Position numbers and translations under genes: made by a program
The notes under the pieces: model-generated
What the model saw: the letters and a program-made list of their open reading frames with translations, nothing else
The model's database searches: none
What the model was told of the DNA's origin: nothing
In this document: one piece after another, positions 9,292 to 16,296 of the stretch
How positions within the stretch are numbered: position 1 is the stretch's first letter
Layout of the letters: every line of letters starts with the position of its first letter
Source of the DNA: Candidatus Bathyarchaeota archaeon
Lineage (GTDB): Archaea; Thermoproteota; Bathyarchaeia; 40CM-2-53-6; DTDX01
Length of the DNA: 44,254 nucleotides
Direction: 5' to 3'
NCBI GenBank assembly: GCA_018396815.1
Contig: JAGTQY010000007.1
Location: forward strand, 1-44,254

Positions 9292-9580
9292 CCTTTAATT
9301 TTTTATTAGCACTAGAATTTTCTTTTGCTAAAAATTTTGCTGGAATAGGCCTTAATGGAGCGCGAGGTGTTATCAAAATAATCTCCTCATAAGGAATACC
9401 AATTGTTCTATGTAAAATCTCTTCAATTAATCGTGAACATGTTCTCCCTTGACATAACCCCATTCCAGCTCTAGTCATTCTTTTTATAGCATCTAAATTT
9501 AGTGCACCATCCTTTATAGCTTCCAATATTTCATCTTCTGTCACTTCTTCGCAACGACATATAATTTTTCTTTTTTTCAA
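9284..9580 (-). CDS. BFD-like [2Fe-2S] protein
   Basis: The small protein (98 residues from the start chosen here) has the bacterioferritin-associated-ferredoxin pattern: CRC near residue 8 and CQGRTC near residue 43, four cysteines for one [2Fe-2S] cluster. Such domains are fused to, or stand beside, the FAD subunit in HcnB/NirB/archaeal proline dehydrogenase complexes. I chose TTG 9580 because GAGGTGA lies just upstream and an apparent GTG at 9589 is part of that ribosome binding site. It starts 11 bases after the ferredoxin gene and overlaps the MttB gene. It probably passes electrons within the dehydrogenase complex. Confidence 0.83.
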   Translation of the reverse strand: MKKRKIICRCEEVTEDEILEAIKDGALNLDAIKRMTRAGMGLCQGRTCSRLIEEILHRTIGIPYEEIILITPRAPLRPIPAKFLAKENSSANKKLKVE

Positions 9581-9590
9581 AAAATTCACC

Positions 9591-10073
9591 TCATTTTAAA
9601 GGTTTTATATTTCTAGCAACTTCAAAAAACTCTTTAGGAATTGAAACTGTAATAACCCAAGTGTGATCTTCCCCTTTATTCACTTTAATAACTTTCCCTT
9701 TGCAAACAAATTTACCCTCTCGATTTAAAACATCTACCTCTTCTCCAACATCTGGTAAAGGAATAAATTCATATGGAATAGAAATCGTAGCTTCATCCTT
9801 TGAATAATTAAGGTTTACCAGAAATATTGCTAAACCAGGACAATTAGCAATACACTTTCCACATCCAATACACTTATCTTCAATAAGCATGGGTAGATTT
9901 GTAATTGGTTCTCCAACTTTTATGGCTCCAAATGGACAAGCCTCTTCACATGGATTGCATGGGATTTCTTCAGGACATTCTATTACTGCAACAGGACCTT
10001 TAAAGAATCTTTCTTTAGATGGGTAACCTGGAGATGTCTTCACTTTGTTAAGAATGGTTTGTTCATTTAACAT
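9591..10073 (-). CDS. 2[4Fe-4S] ferredoxin subunit of amino-acid dehydrogenase complex
   Basis: From the ATG at 10073 the protein has 160 residues. Eight cysteines lie in two groups, C33/39/42/46 and C68/71/74/78 (CIGCGKCIANCP), for two [4Fe-4S] clusters. The C-terminal half (about 95-160) is a beta-rich extension of unknown role, with phrases such as LPDVGEEVDVL. The ATG lies inside the end of the preceding FAD gene (ATGTTAAATGA overlap) after AGGCGA; a longer reading to 10136 is possible but would overlap that gene by 74 bases. Comparable ferredoxin subunits occur in Thermococcales proline dehydrogenase. It likely accepts electrons from the FAD subunit. Confidence 0.83.
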   Translation of the reverse strand: MLNEQTILNKVKTSPGYPSKERFFKGPVAVIECPEEIPCNPCEEACPFGAIKVGEPITNLPMLIEDKCIGCGKCIANCPGLAIFLVNLNYSKDEATISIPYEFIPLPDVGEEVDVLNREGKFVCKGKVIKVNKGEDHTWVITVSIPKEFFEVARNIKPLK

Positions 10074-11190
10074 TTTTAGTTCGCCTTTTATATTCTTCAA
10101 ATACTTTATTTTTCCCTTCTTGTCGAGGGGATCCAAAAGGACCTATTCTAAATGCTTTAAGTCTATTCTTACATTTCATTCTTTCTTTTTCAGATTCTTC
10201 TTCAGAAATATATCCTAAGGATTCAGCTGCACTTATTCCGGCAATTCTACCCTCCTCTATAGCTACTGAGGCTTCTTCAACTCCAGAAACATCCCCAGCA
10301 ACATAGACTCCTGGAATTGTTGTTTCCATATCTTCGTTATGAAGGGGAATACGCCCTCCTAAAAACGGAACATATGTAAATTCACAATTTAACATTCTAC
10401 ATAAATCTGCTTCTGGTTTTAATCCAACAGCAATACAAATTAAATCTACATCAAGCTCTTTCTCGCTTCCCTTAATTAGGTTCCAATTTTGATCTAAAGC
10501 AGCTATTGTAGCACTTTCTACTTCTTTCTCTCCTTTCGCTTCAATTATTGTATGAGAGGTTAGAATAGGAACTCCCATCCTTAATACTTTAGCTGCATGA
10601 ACAAAGTAACCTCCTATTTTAGGCATTGCTTCAACTATTGCTACAACATCTGCCCCAGCTTGAAGTAATTGATATGATACAATTAAACCAACATTACCTG
10701 CTCCTACCATTAATACTTTCTTGCCGGGAAGTACTCTATGAATATTTATCATAGTTTGAACTGCTCCTGCTCCCATGACTCCAGGAAGCGTCCAACCTGG
10801 GAAAGCTAAAGGATTTTCAGAAGCCCCAGTCGCTATTATGATTTTTTTTGGTTTAGAAATAAGAATGTCTTTCTGATCAAACAATCCTATCTTATTTTTA
10901 TCAAAAACACCAAAAGCTACTGTATTTAACTTTATTACAACTTTCAAATTTTCAGCTTCACTAAGAAGCTTACGTCCTATATCGTAACCCCTAGTTCCTG
11001 CGTAATGTTCTTTAGAACCAAAAAATTTATGAATTTGTTTAAAAAGTTGTCCTCCTGGAAGAGCATTCTCATCAATTATTTCAACATTTGCTCCATATTT
11101 AGCAGCTTCAATAGCGGCTGAAAGCCCAGCTGGACCAGCCCCTATTACTGTTATTTCAGCTTCTTTCATCTCAGTTATTTTTGCTCCCAT
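10063..11190 (-). CDS. FAD/NAD(P)-type oxidoreductase subunit (HcnB / proline dehydrogenase alpha-like)
   Basis: This subunit has two dinucleotide-binding folds: ITVIGAGPAGLSAAIEA near the N-terminus for FAD, and KKVLMVGAGNVGLIVSYQLLQAGADV in the middle. The ATG...GVYVAGDVSG motif near the C-terminus closes the FAD site. The LPGGQLFKQIHKFFGS loop is typical of the HcnB/opine-oxidase/PDH-alpha family. The reading frame extends upstream to 11247, but ATG 11190 (or 11169) is more likely, because a start at 11247 would overlap the [2Fe-2S] gene by over 70 bases. It works with the small Fe-S subunits and the DAO-type subunit at 11507 to oxidise an amino acid or N-methyl amino acid and move electrons toward ferredoxin or quinone. 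Confidence 0.85.
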   Translation of the reverse strand: MGAKITEMKEAEITVIGAGPAGLSAAIEAAKYGANVEIIDENALPGGQLFKQIHKFFGSKEHYAGTRGYDIGRKLLSEAENLKVVIKLNTVAFGVFDKNKIGLFDQKDILISKPKKIIIATGASENPLAFPGWTLPGVMGAGAVQTMINIHRVLPGKKVLMVGAGNVGLIVSYQLLQAGADVVAIVEAMPKIGGYFVHAAKVLRMGVPILTSHTIIEAKGEKEVESATIAALDQNWNLIKGSEKELDVDLICIAVGLKPEADLCRMLNCEFTYVPFLGGRIPLHNEDMETTIPGVYVAGDVSGVEEASVAIEEGRIAGISAAESLGYISEEESEKERMKCKNRLKAFRIGPFGSPRQEGKNKVFEEYKRRTKNVK

Positions 11191-11489
11191 TTTCCTAAAC
11201 CTACTTGAGTTTTTATTTTCATTCCATCTCTTACTGGCGTTACACAAGTTCTAACATTTGGAATTCCATCGACAGTCATTATACAATCGGTGCATCGTCC
11301 AATAGCACAAAAGACTCCTCTAGGTTCTTTTTCCTTTGCTGTAAAACGAAATACTCTTATTCCCGCAGCTAATAATGCGGCAGCTATAGGTTCGCCTTCA
11401 TAAGCCTCAATTTTTTTTCCATCAACTTCTATGAATACTTTTTTTCTTTCTTTTATTTTTCCAAGAATAGGATGGTCAACTATTCTCAA
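11175..11489 (-). CDS. [2Fe-2S] HcnA-like subunit (Fer2_4)
   Basis: The 104-residue protein has a plant-type [2Fe-2S] pattern, C61-x4-C66-x2-C69 and C82 (CAIGRCTDC ... C), as in HcnA, SoxA N-termini and related amino-acid dehydrogenases. The preceding beta-grasp region (VFIEVDGKKIEAYEGEPIAA) fits the same family. Start is TTG 11489 with GAGGGAG about nine bases upstream. It sits between the DAO-type and FAD/NAD subunits, the standard order for HcnABC-like clusters. Confidence 0.86.
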   Translation of the reverse strand: MRIVDHPILGKIKERKKVFIEVDGKKIEAYEGEPIAAALLAAGIRVFRFTAKEKEPRGVFCAIGRCTDCIMTVDGIPNVRTCVTPVRDGMKIKTQVGLGKWEQK

Positions 11490-11506
11490 CTCAGCTTCTC
11501 CCTCGC

Positions 11507-12715
11507 TTATAATTTTTTCAAAAATTCTGCTAAAATTGTATAGTTATATGGTTCTGGCCAGTTAATTTTTCTTTTATAAAAACGAGCGGGATTAAATGGA
11601 TCTAGAGGTAAAGAAGTTTTACCATTATGAAGAATATATTCTGAAACAAGTTTTCCAATAATAGCAACATTTGCCATTCCATTAGAGAAGCCTGCAGCGA
11701 TTAATAGTCCTTTTACATTAGGTATGGGTCCTACACAGGGTAATCCATCTGGAGTAAAACCCATAGTACCTGCCCAGGTTCGAATTATATTAACATGAGA
11801 TAAAGATGGAAATAACTTTGTGATTATGCTTGTGCTTCCCTGAATCTCCTCTAAAGAAACATCTTCTTTATAATGATCATTTCTAAATCTTGGTTGAGTT
11901 CTTAAACCTCCAACAATTACATTCCCACTTTTCGTTTGAGTAGTTGTATAAATTACATCACCTTCAATAACTGTCTCTATTGGAGATGGTTTTTCAACAG
12001 GGGAAAGTCTCTCTGTTAATATTGCAACTTGTCTAAGCGGAAGTATATCTATTTCAGGAGTTAAAAATGAAGCCCACGCATTTGTAGCATTAATTACCCA
12101 TTTAGCTTTAATAGTTTTTCCTTGTACACTTACTCCTGTAACTTCTTTATTGTTTATTAAAATTTTATCTACCTTAGTGCGTGTATATATTCTTGCTTTA
12201 TGTTTCTTAGCTGCTTTAGCCAGACCAAAGGTTAATTTAAACGGTTCAAGATTTCCATCTGTTGGACGGTATCTTGCCCCATAAATACCTTTTCTTAACA
12301 TAGGGAACATTTTTTCTACAATTTTACCTTCTAAAAATTCTATTTCTTTATCGCCTGCTTTTCTTTGTATTTCTACTAACTCATTTAATTCTTCAGCTTC
12401 CTTTTTATTAAAAGCTATATCAAAGCTACCACATCTATTTAGTTCAAAATCGTAATCCAATTCTTCAGTTAATTCATCAAGAAGCTTAGTATTTTCTTTT
12501 GTGTAAATGAGCCTTCGAGCTATAGAGTTGGGATCTTTATCTCGTCCATCAAGCTGAATTACTTGTCCCCCATTTCTTCCAGAAGCCCCAGAAGCAATAT
12601 TACGCCATTCAAAAACAACAACGTCATAATCAGCTTGAGCAAGTCTATAAGCAATTGAGCACCCTATCATTCCTCCACCGATAATTATCGCTTCGCAATT
12701 CGAAGGGAACTCCAT
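11507..12715 (-). CDS. DAO/glycine-oxidase family FAD-dependent amino-acid dehydrogenase (catalytic subunit)
   Basis: The 402-residue protein opens with AIIIGGGMIGCSIAYRLA (FAD Rossmann motif, about residues 9-26) and ASGASGRNGGQV, both typical of the DadA/glycine oxidase/sarcosine oxidase family, and closes with the MGFTPDGLPCVGPIP and LLIAAGFSNGMA segments. It is the likely substrate-oxidising (beta/HcnC) subunit, acting on proline, sarcosine, an N-methyl amino acid or a D-amino acid. It is the first gene of the six-gene operon; GGTGAT lies upstream of ATG 12715 and a TATA box about 40 bases upstream. The association with an MttB homologue makes N-methylated substrates attractive, but this is inference. 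Confidence 0.87.
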   Translation of the reverse strand: MEFPSNCEAIIIGGGMIGCSIAYRLAQADYDVVVFEWRNIASGASGRNGGQVIQLDGRDKDPNSIARRLIYTKENTKLLDELTEELDYDFELNRCGSFDIAFNKKEAEELNELVEIQRKAGDKEIEFLEGKIVEKMFPMLRKGIYGARYRPTDGNLEPFKLTFGLAKAAKKHKARIYTRTKVDKILINNKEVTGVSVQGKTIKAKWVINATNAWASFLTPEIDILPLRQVAILTERLSPVEKPSPIETVIEGDVIYTTTQTKSGNVIVGGLRTQPRFRNDHYKEDVSLEEIQGSTSIITKLFPSLSHVNIIRTWAGTMGFTPDGLPCVGPIPNVKGLLIAAGFSNGMANVAIIGKLVSEYILHNGKTSLPLDPFNPARFYKRKINWPEPYNYTILAEFLKKL

Positions 12716-12752
12716 AATCTTAAAATCACCTGAAAGTTAATTTAATTTAATT

Positions 12753-12763
12753 AAAATATATAA
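12753..12763 (-). promoter_or_regulatory. TATA box for the dehydrogenase/MttB operon
   Basis: On the minus strand, CTTATATATTTTAA lies about 40 bases before ATG 12715, the expected distance for an archaeal TATA box with a short leader containing GGTGAT. Confidence 0.5.
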
Positions 12764-12830
12764 GGTTTTCGACTTAAATTTTATAAGTTTTTATTAGTAT
12801 AACCGAAAGATTTTTAAGTTAAACCCAAGT

Positions 12831-12840
12831 ATATATAAAA
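12831..12840 (+). promoter_or_regulatory. TATA box for the APC permease gene
   Basis: AGTATATATAAAA lies about 40-48 bases upstream of ATG 12879. Together with the opposite TATA box at 12753-12763 it makes the 12716-12878 gap a divergent promoter that could coordinate transporter and dehydrogenase. A GTGAGGGGGA ribosome binding site precedes the ATG. Confidence 0.55.
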
Positions 12841-12878
12841 TTTGCTTTATTAATATTTGAAAATTAAAGTGAGGGGGA

Positions 12879-14477
12879 ATGGAAGAAAAGAAAGTATTTG
12901 TGAGAACAGCTTCTGGACTTGTAAGAGCAGTAAGCACTTTAGACGCGTTTTTCATGAGTTTCTGGGCCTTAAGTCCCTTGCTTGGTGGAGTTTTCATATT
13001 TTGGTTTTCAGCATCAGTATTTCCAGGAGGTCATCTACCTTTAGCATCGCTAGTTTCTATACCTTTTAGTTTAGCGCTTGCCTCTGTCTACGCATATTTC
13101 TGTGCAGCAATGCCCCGATCAGGAGGAGACTATATATTCGTAAGCAGAACATTACACCCAATTCTAGGTTTTTTCATGAATTTTAACTATGTATTTTGGG
13201 TTGGTATAGCGTGGTACGCATATAACGTATGGCTTACTTTAACCTTTGCATTTTCACTGGCTAACAGTATGGGATTTACAACAGTATATGAATTCTGGAC
13301 ACAACCTACACCATTCTTTATCGCTGGAATAGTATATATAACCTTAATGGGGATAATGATGATTTTAGGAATGCGCGTCTATACAAAAATTCAGCTTATA
13401 GCAGGAATTTTAGGATTTATAGCAACAATACTGGCTATTGGAGTATTTGCAGCACATTTAGGTGTTGAAAACTTTATTCCCCTGTTTAACTCATGGGCGA
13501 AGCAATACACAGAGGTGGAGAATTCATATAGTTATGTTATTGAAACAGCAAAAAATTTAGGCTATGGATTTAAAGGCTGGAACGGTTCTGAATTTCTTGG
13601 ATCCTTAGCAGTGTTATGGTTTTTAATGTGTATACCAGTTTGGAGCAATTGGGTTGCTGGAGAAATAAAAAAAGCTGATGCTGTCAAAACTCACATGATT
13701 GCGATGGGGGGGACATCAATCTTAGCAGGGATAATTTGTGCTATATTTACAGCATTACTCATGGGTGCAGTAGGATGGGAATTTTATACATCTTTTGGCG
13801 CGCTTACATTATATCCACCTGAAGGCTGGAATGTCCCCATTACTGCAGAATGGCCAAATATTATGAGGTTAATTGAGACAAATCCAGTATTATTAAGTTT
13901 AATTGATTTAGGTTTTTTTGCAGCAGCATTCATTTTAGTTCCAATGGATATTTTACTATTTACTAGATGCGCATTTGCATGGGCATTTGATAGAGTAATG
14001 CCATCATTCCTTTCTGAAGTTAATCCTAGATTTCATACACCAGTAAAAACGATAGTGATATTCACAATATTAGGATACTTTTGGTGGTGGTTCTTTCTAT
14101 ATTCAGGTATGTATAGCTTAGTAGCTGCAGTAACAATTGGAGTTTCAATCTCATTTATCCTTACTTCTATATCGGCAATAGTTTTCCCATACTTAAGGAA
14201 AGATATTTATGAGGCGTCTCCGGCAAAAAAAGAAATATTCGGAATCCCTGTAATAAGTATGGCAGGTTGCATAGCTACAATTTATATGCTTATAATGATA
14301 GGAATGTACCTAGCACATCCAGGCCTTAGAGAGCTTTCAATATCTCCTGCTGTGGCAATACTAATTGCTATTATATTTATTGTTTCTATTCTTATATTCT
14401 GTATTGCACGAACATATCACGAGAAGAGAGAAGGAATAGATATAATGTGGGCATTTAAAGAGTTGCCACCTGGATAA
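12879..14477 (+). CDS. APC superfamily amino acid/amine permease
   Basis: The 532-residue protein has about twelve hydrophobic helices and APC-family features: the helix 1 region STLDAFFMSFWALSPLLGGVF, AMPRSGGDYIFVSRTLHPILGFFMNF (the GG-Y-F segment of helix 3), and RCAFAWAFDRVMPSFLSEVNPRFHTPVKT between helices 8 and 9. APC carriers take up amino acids or amines by H+ or Na+ symport or antiport. GTGAGG precedes the ATG. It faces the dehydrogenase/MttB operon across a divergent promoter, so it probably imports that pathway's substrate. GC is slightly higher than in its neighbours. The substrate is not readable. Confidence 0.88.
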   Translation: MEEKKVFVRTASGLVRAVSTLDAFFMSFWALSPLLGGVFIFWFSASVFPGGHLPLASLVSIPFSLALASVYAYFCAAMPRSGGDYIFVSRTLHPILGFFMNFNYVFWVGIAWYAYNVWLTLTFAFSLANSMGFTTVYEFWTQPTPFFIAGIVYITLMGIMMILGMRVYTKIQLIAGILGFIATILAIGVFAAHLGVENFIPLFNSWAKQYTEVENSYSYVIETAKNLGYGFKGWNGSEFLGSLAVLWFLMCIPVWSNWVAGEIKKADAVKTHMIAMGGTSILAGIICAIFTALLMGAVGWEFYTSFGALTLYPPEGWNVPITAEWPNIMRLIETNPVLLSLIDLGFFAAAFILVPMDILLFTRCAFAWAFDRVMPSFLSEVNPRFHTPVKTIVIFTILGYFWWWFFLYSGMYSLVAAVTIGVSISFILTSISAIVFPYLRKDIYEASPAKKEIFGIPVISMAGCIATIYMLIMIGMYLAHPGLRELSISPAVAILIAIIFIVSILIFCIARTYHEKREGIDIMWAFKELPPG

Positions 14478-14561
14478 ACCTCTAAAACGTAATAAAAATT
14501 TTTTCATCCCCATTTTATTTTTTATTAAACACAAAACACATTCAGGTATTAGTGAATTAAT

Positions 14562-15764
14562 ATGGATGAGAGAGAGTTAATTCATTTGTTAAGCGCCATA
14601 AAAACATCTATGATTCAAGGAGCAAATTTTTTAATAAATAGAGTAGCTCCAAATGGTCCAATTATGCAAAAACGAAATTTAGATTATATCCATAAAGCTT
14701 GTTGGGGTATGTATGAAGCTGGAGCCCCACAAAGTTTGATTATAAAAATATTAGATTGGGTTAAACTCAATGCGCTTCAACCCAATGGAGACTTTTATTT
14801 TCCTGAAGAAGAATACGAGTATAAAAATATGCAAAGAGCTTATAGACCATTAACATTTCTTAAAGTAGCTGCTTGGTTAAATCACCCACTTTCTAAAGAT
14901 CCATTAGTTATAAGTAGAATTTTACAATATCAACACGAAACTGGAGGAGTATTTAATTATATTGGTGAAGACCCTAAAATAATTGAAGAGCAACCTACTA
15001 TAGGATGCTTAAATACTAGTTTTTTTGGGCATTTAATGATTGCCTTAAATAGAAGAGAAGAAGCGATAAAAGCTGGGGAGTGGATAAAAAAATTCATCGA
15101 GAAAAATCAGAAATATATGAGGAGAGGAGTAATGTACACACAAATGACTGTTAAAGGAGAATTAGTAACACATATTAGAGAAGGAGAAAAAATAATTAAG
15201 ATGGTTAATAATAAGGATCCAAAACAAGAATTTTGGCAAATTGGGACATGCATGGCTTATCTTTGTGTTCTCTACGAAAAAATGATAGATAAGTGGGATT
15301 TCTCAGAAAGAGAAGCCTCTCCATACCTCGAAACTTCTTTAAAGCTACTTAAATTTGAAAAAACTATGCCGTTATATACATATTTCTGGCCTTCAAAATG
15401 TAAGGTGGGATGGGGCGCTGGAGAATTACTTCGAATACTATTAAAATATAGAATAAAGGAAGAATTCATTAATGATGCATATGATATATGTAAAAAGGTC
15501 GCAATATTTACATTTATAGATAACCAATTATATGATGGGGGGTGGCCATGTATGCATTACCCATTAAGTGAAGAAACCCCAGAAATAGAGTTTAATTATA
15601 AACCTTTAAAAGGTATAGTTAATATTCCTGAAGAGAAAATACCAAACTCAAAAACTATTTTCCTTCCACGCGAAGAAATTACTGGGGAATTTTTAGGCGA
15701 AATGAAGTCAATCGAAAAAGGGATAACAGAATTATTAAAATTTAAATACAATTTTAAATGGTGA
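14562..15764 (+). CDS. Protein of unknown function, possible alpha/alpha-toroid fold
   Basis: I do not recognise this 400-residue protein. It is soluble, without signal peptide or membrane helices, and appears mostly helical with recurring hairpin-like blocks: MYEAGAPQSLIIKILDWV, QYQHETGGVFNY, GCLNTSFFGHLMIAL, QIGTCMAYLCVLYEKM, GWGAGELLRILLKY and DNQLYDGGWPCMHYPLS. Regular Gly-Gly/Gly-Trp turns between helix pairs recall alpha/alpha-toroid enzymes (terpenoid cyclase or six-hairpin folds). GTGAATTAAT precedes ATG. It ends 6 bases before the polyferredoxin gene, in tandem with the AOR gene, so it is probably an enzyme or accessory factor of the same pathway. The fold is inferred from sequence rhythm only. 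Confidence 0.7.
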   Translation: MDERELIHLLSAIKTSMIQGANFLINRVAPNGPIMQKRNLDYIHKACWGMYEAGAPQSLIIKILDWVKLNALQPNGDFYFPEEEYEYKNMQRAYRPLTFLKVAAWLNHPLSKDPLVISRILQYQHETGGVFNYIGEDPKIIEEQPTIGCLNTSFFGHLMIALNRREEAIKAGEWIKKFIEKNQKYMRRGVMYTQMTVKGELVTHIREGEKIIKMVNNKDPKQEFWQIGTCMAYLCVLYEKMIDKWDFSEREASPYLETSLKLLKFEKTMPLYTYFWPSKCKVGWGAGELLRILLKYRIKEEFINDAYDICKKVAIFTFIDNQLYDGGWPCMHYPLSEETPEIEFNYKPLKGIVNIPEEKIPNSKTIFLPREEITGEFLGEMKSIEKGITELLKFKYNFKW

Positions 15765-15770
15765 ATAAAA

Positions 15771-16295
15771 ATGGGTAAAAATATTTGGATTGCCCGAGAT
15801 TATTTAAAATGTAGCGGATGCAGAAAATGTGAAATAGCATGTTCACTTTTTCATGAAGGGAAGATTTGGCCAGAAGCATCAAGAATTAGAATATTTATGT
15901 TATTTCCAGGATTAGAAGTACCTCATCTATGTACTCAATGTGATAATTATCCTTGTGTAAATTCATGCAAGTTTAATGCGCTTTCAATTAATGAGAAAAC
16001 TGGTGCAGTTATTGTAAACAAAGAAGCTTGTACCGCATGTGGAGTTTGTATAAATGCCTGTCCAGGCAAAGTTCCATGGTTACACCCAAAGGAAAAATAT
16101 GTTTTAATATGTGATCTTTGTGGTGGAAACCCTAAGTGTGTCGAAGAATGTCATGAAGGAGGGTGGGATGCTTTAAAAATAATACCGAAAACAGTTTTGG
16201 GTTTTGAAAGAAAAAATTATAAATTGTATGCTAGAGAACCTGAGGACGTTACTAAAGAATTAGCTAAAGTGATTTATGGGGAGGAAGTGAGTTAA
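15771..16295 (+). CDS. Four-cluster [4Fe-4S] ferredoxin, electron partner of the AOR
   Basis: The 174-residue protein has sixteen cysteines in four groups: C14/17/20/24, C54/57/62/66, C87/90/93/97 and C114/117/123/127, the DmsB/PsrB/HycB-type arrangement for four [4Fe-4S] clusters. In Pyrococcus WOR5 a comparable polyferredoxin (WorS) forms a heterodimer with the tungsten subunit, and the adjacent AOR gene here, one base away, suggests the same. GGTG precedes ATG. It has no twin-arginine signal, so it acts in the cytoplasm. Confidence 0.9.
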   Translation: MGKNIWIARDYLKCSGCRKCEIACSLFHEGKIWPEASRIRIFMLFPGLEVPHLCTQCDNYPCVNSCKFNALSINEKTGAVIVNKEACTACGVCINACPGKVPWLHPKEKYVLICDLCGGNPKCVEECHEGGWDALKIIPKTVLGFERKNYKLYAREPEDVTKELAKVIYGEEVS

Positions 16296-16296
16296 A

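Noticed and set aside
12857-13069. Frame of about 70 codons overlapping the start of the APC permease gene
   Set aside because: It is an out-of-frame shadow of the permease gene, with no supporting ribosome binding site or recognisable protein.
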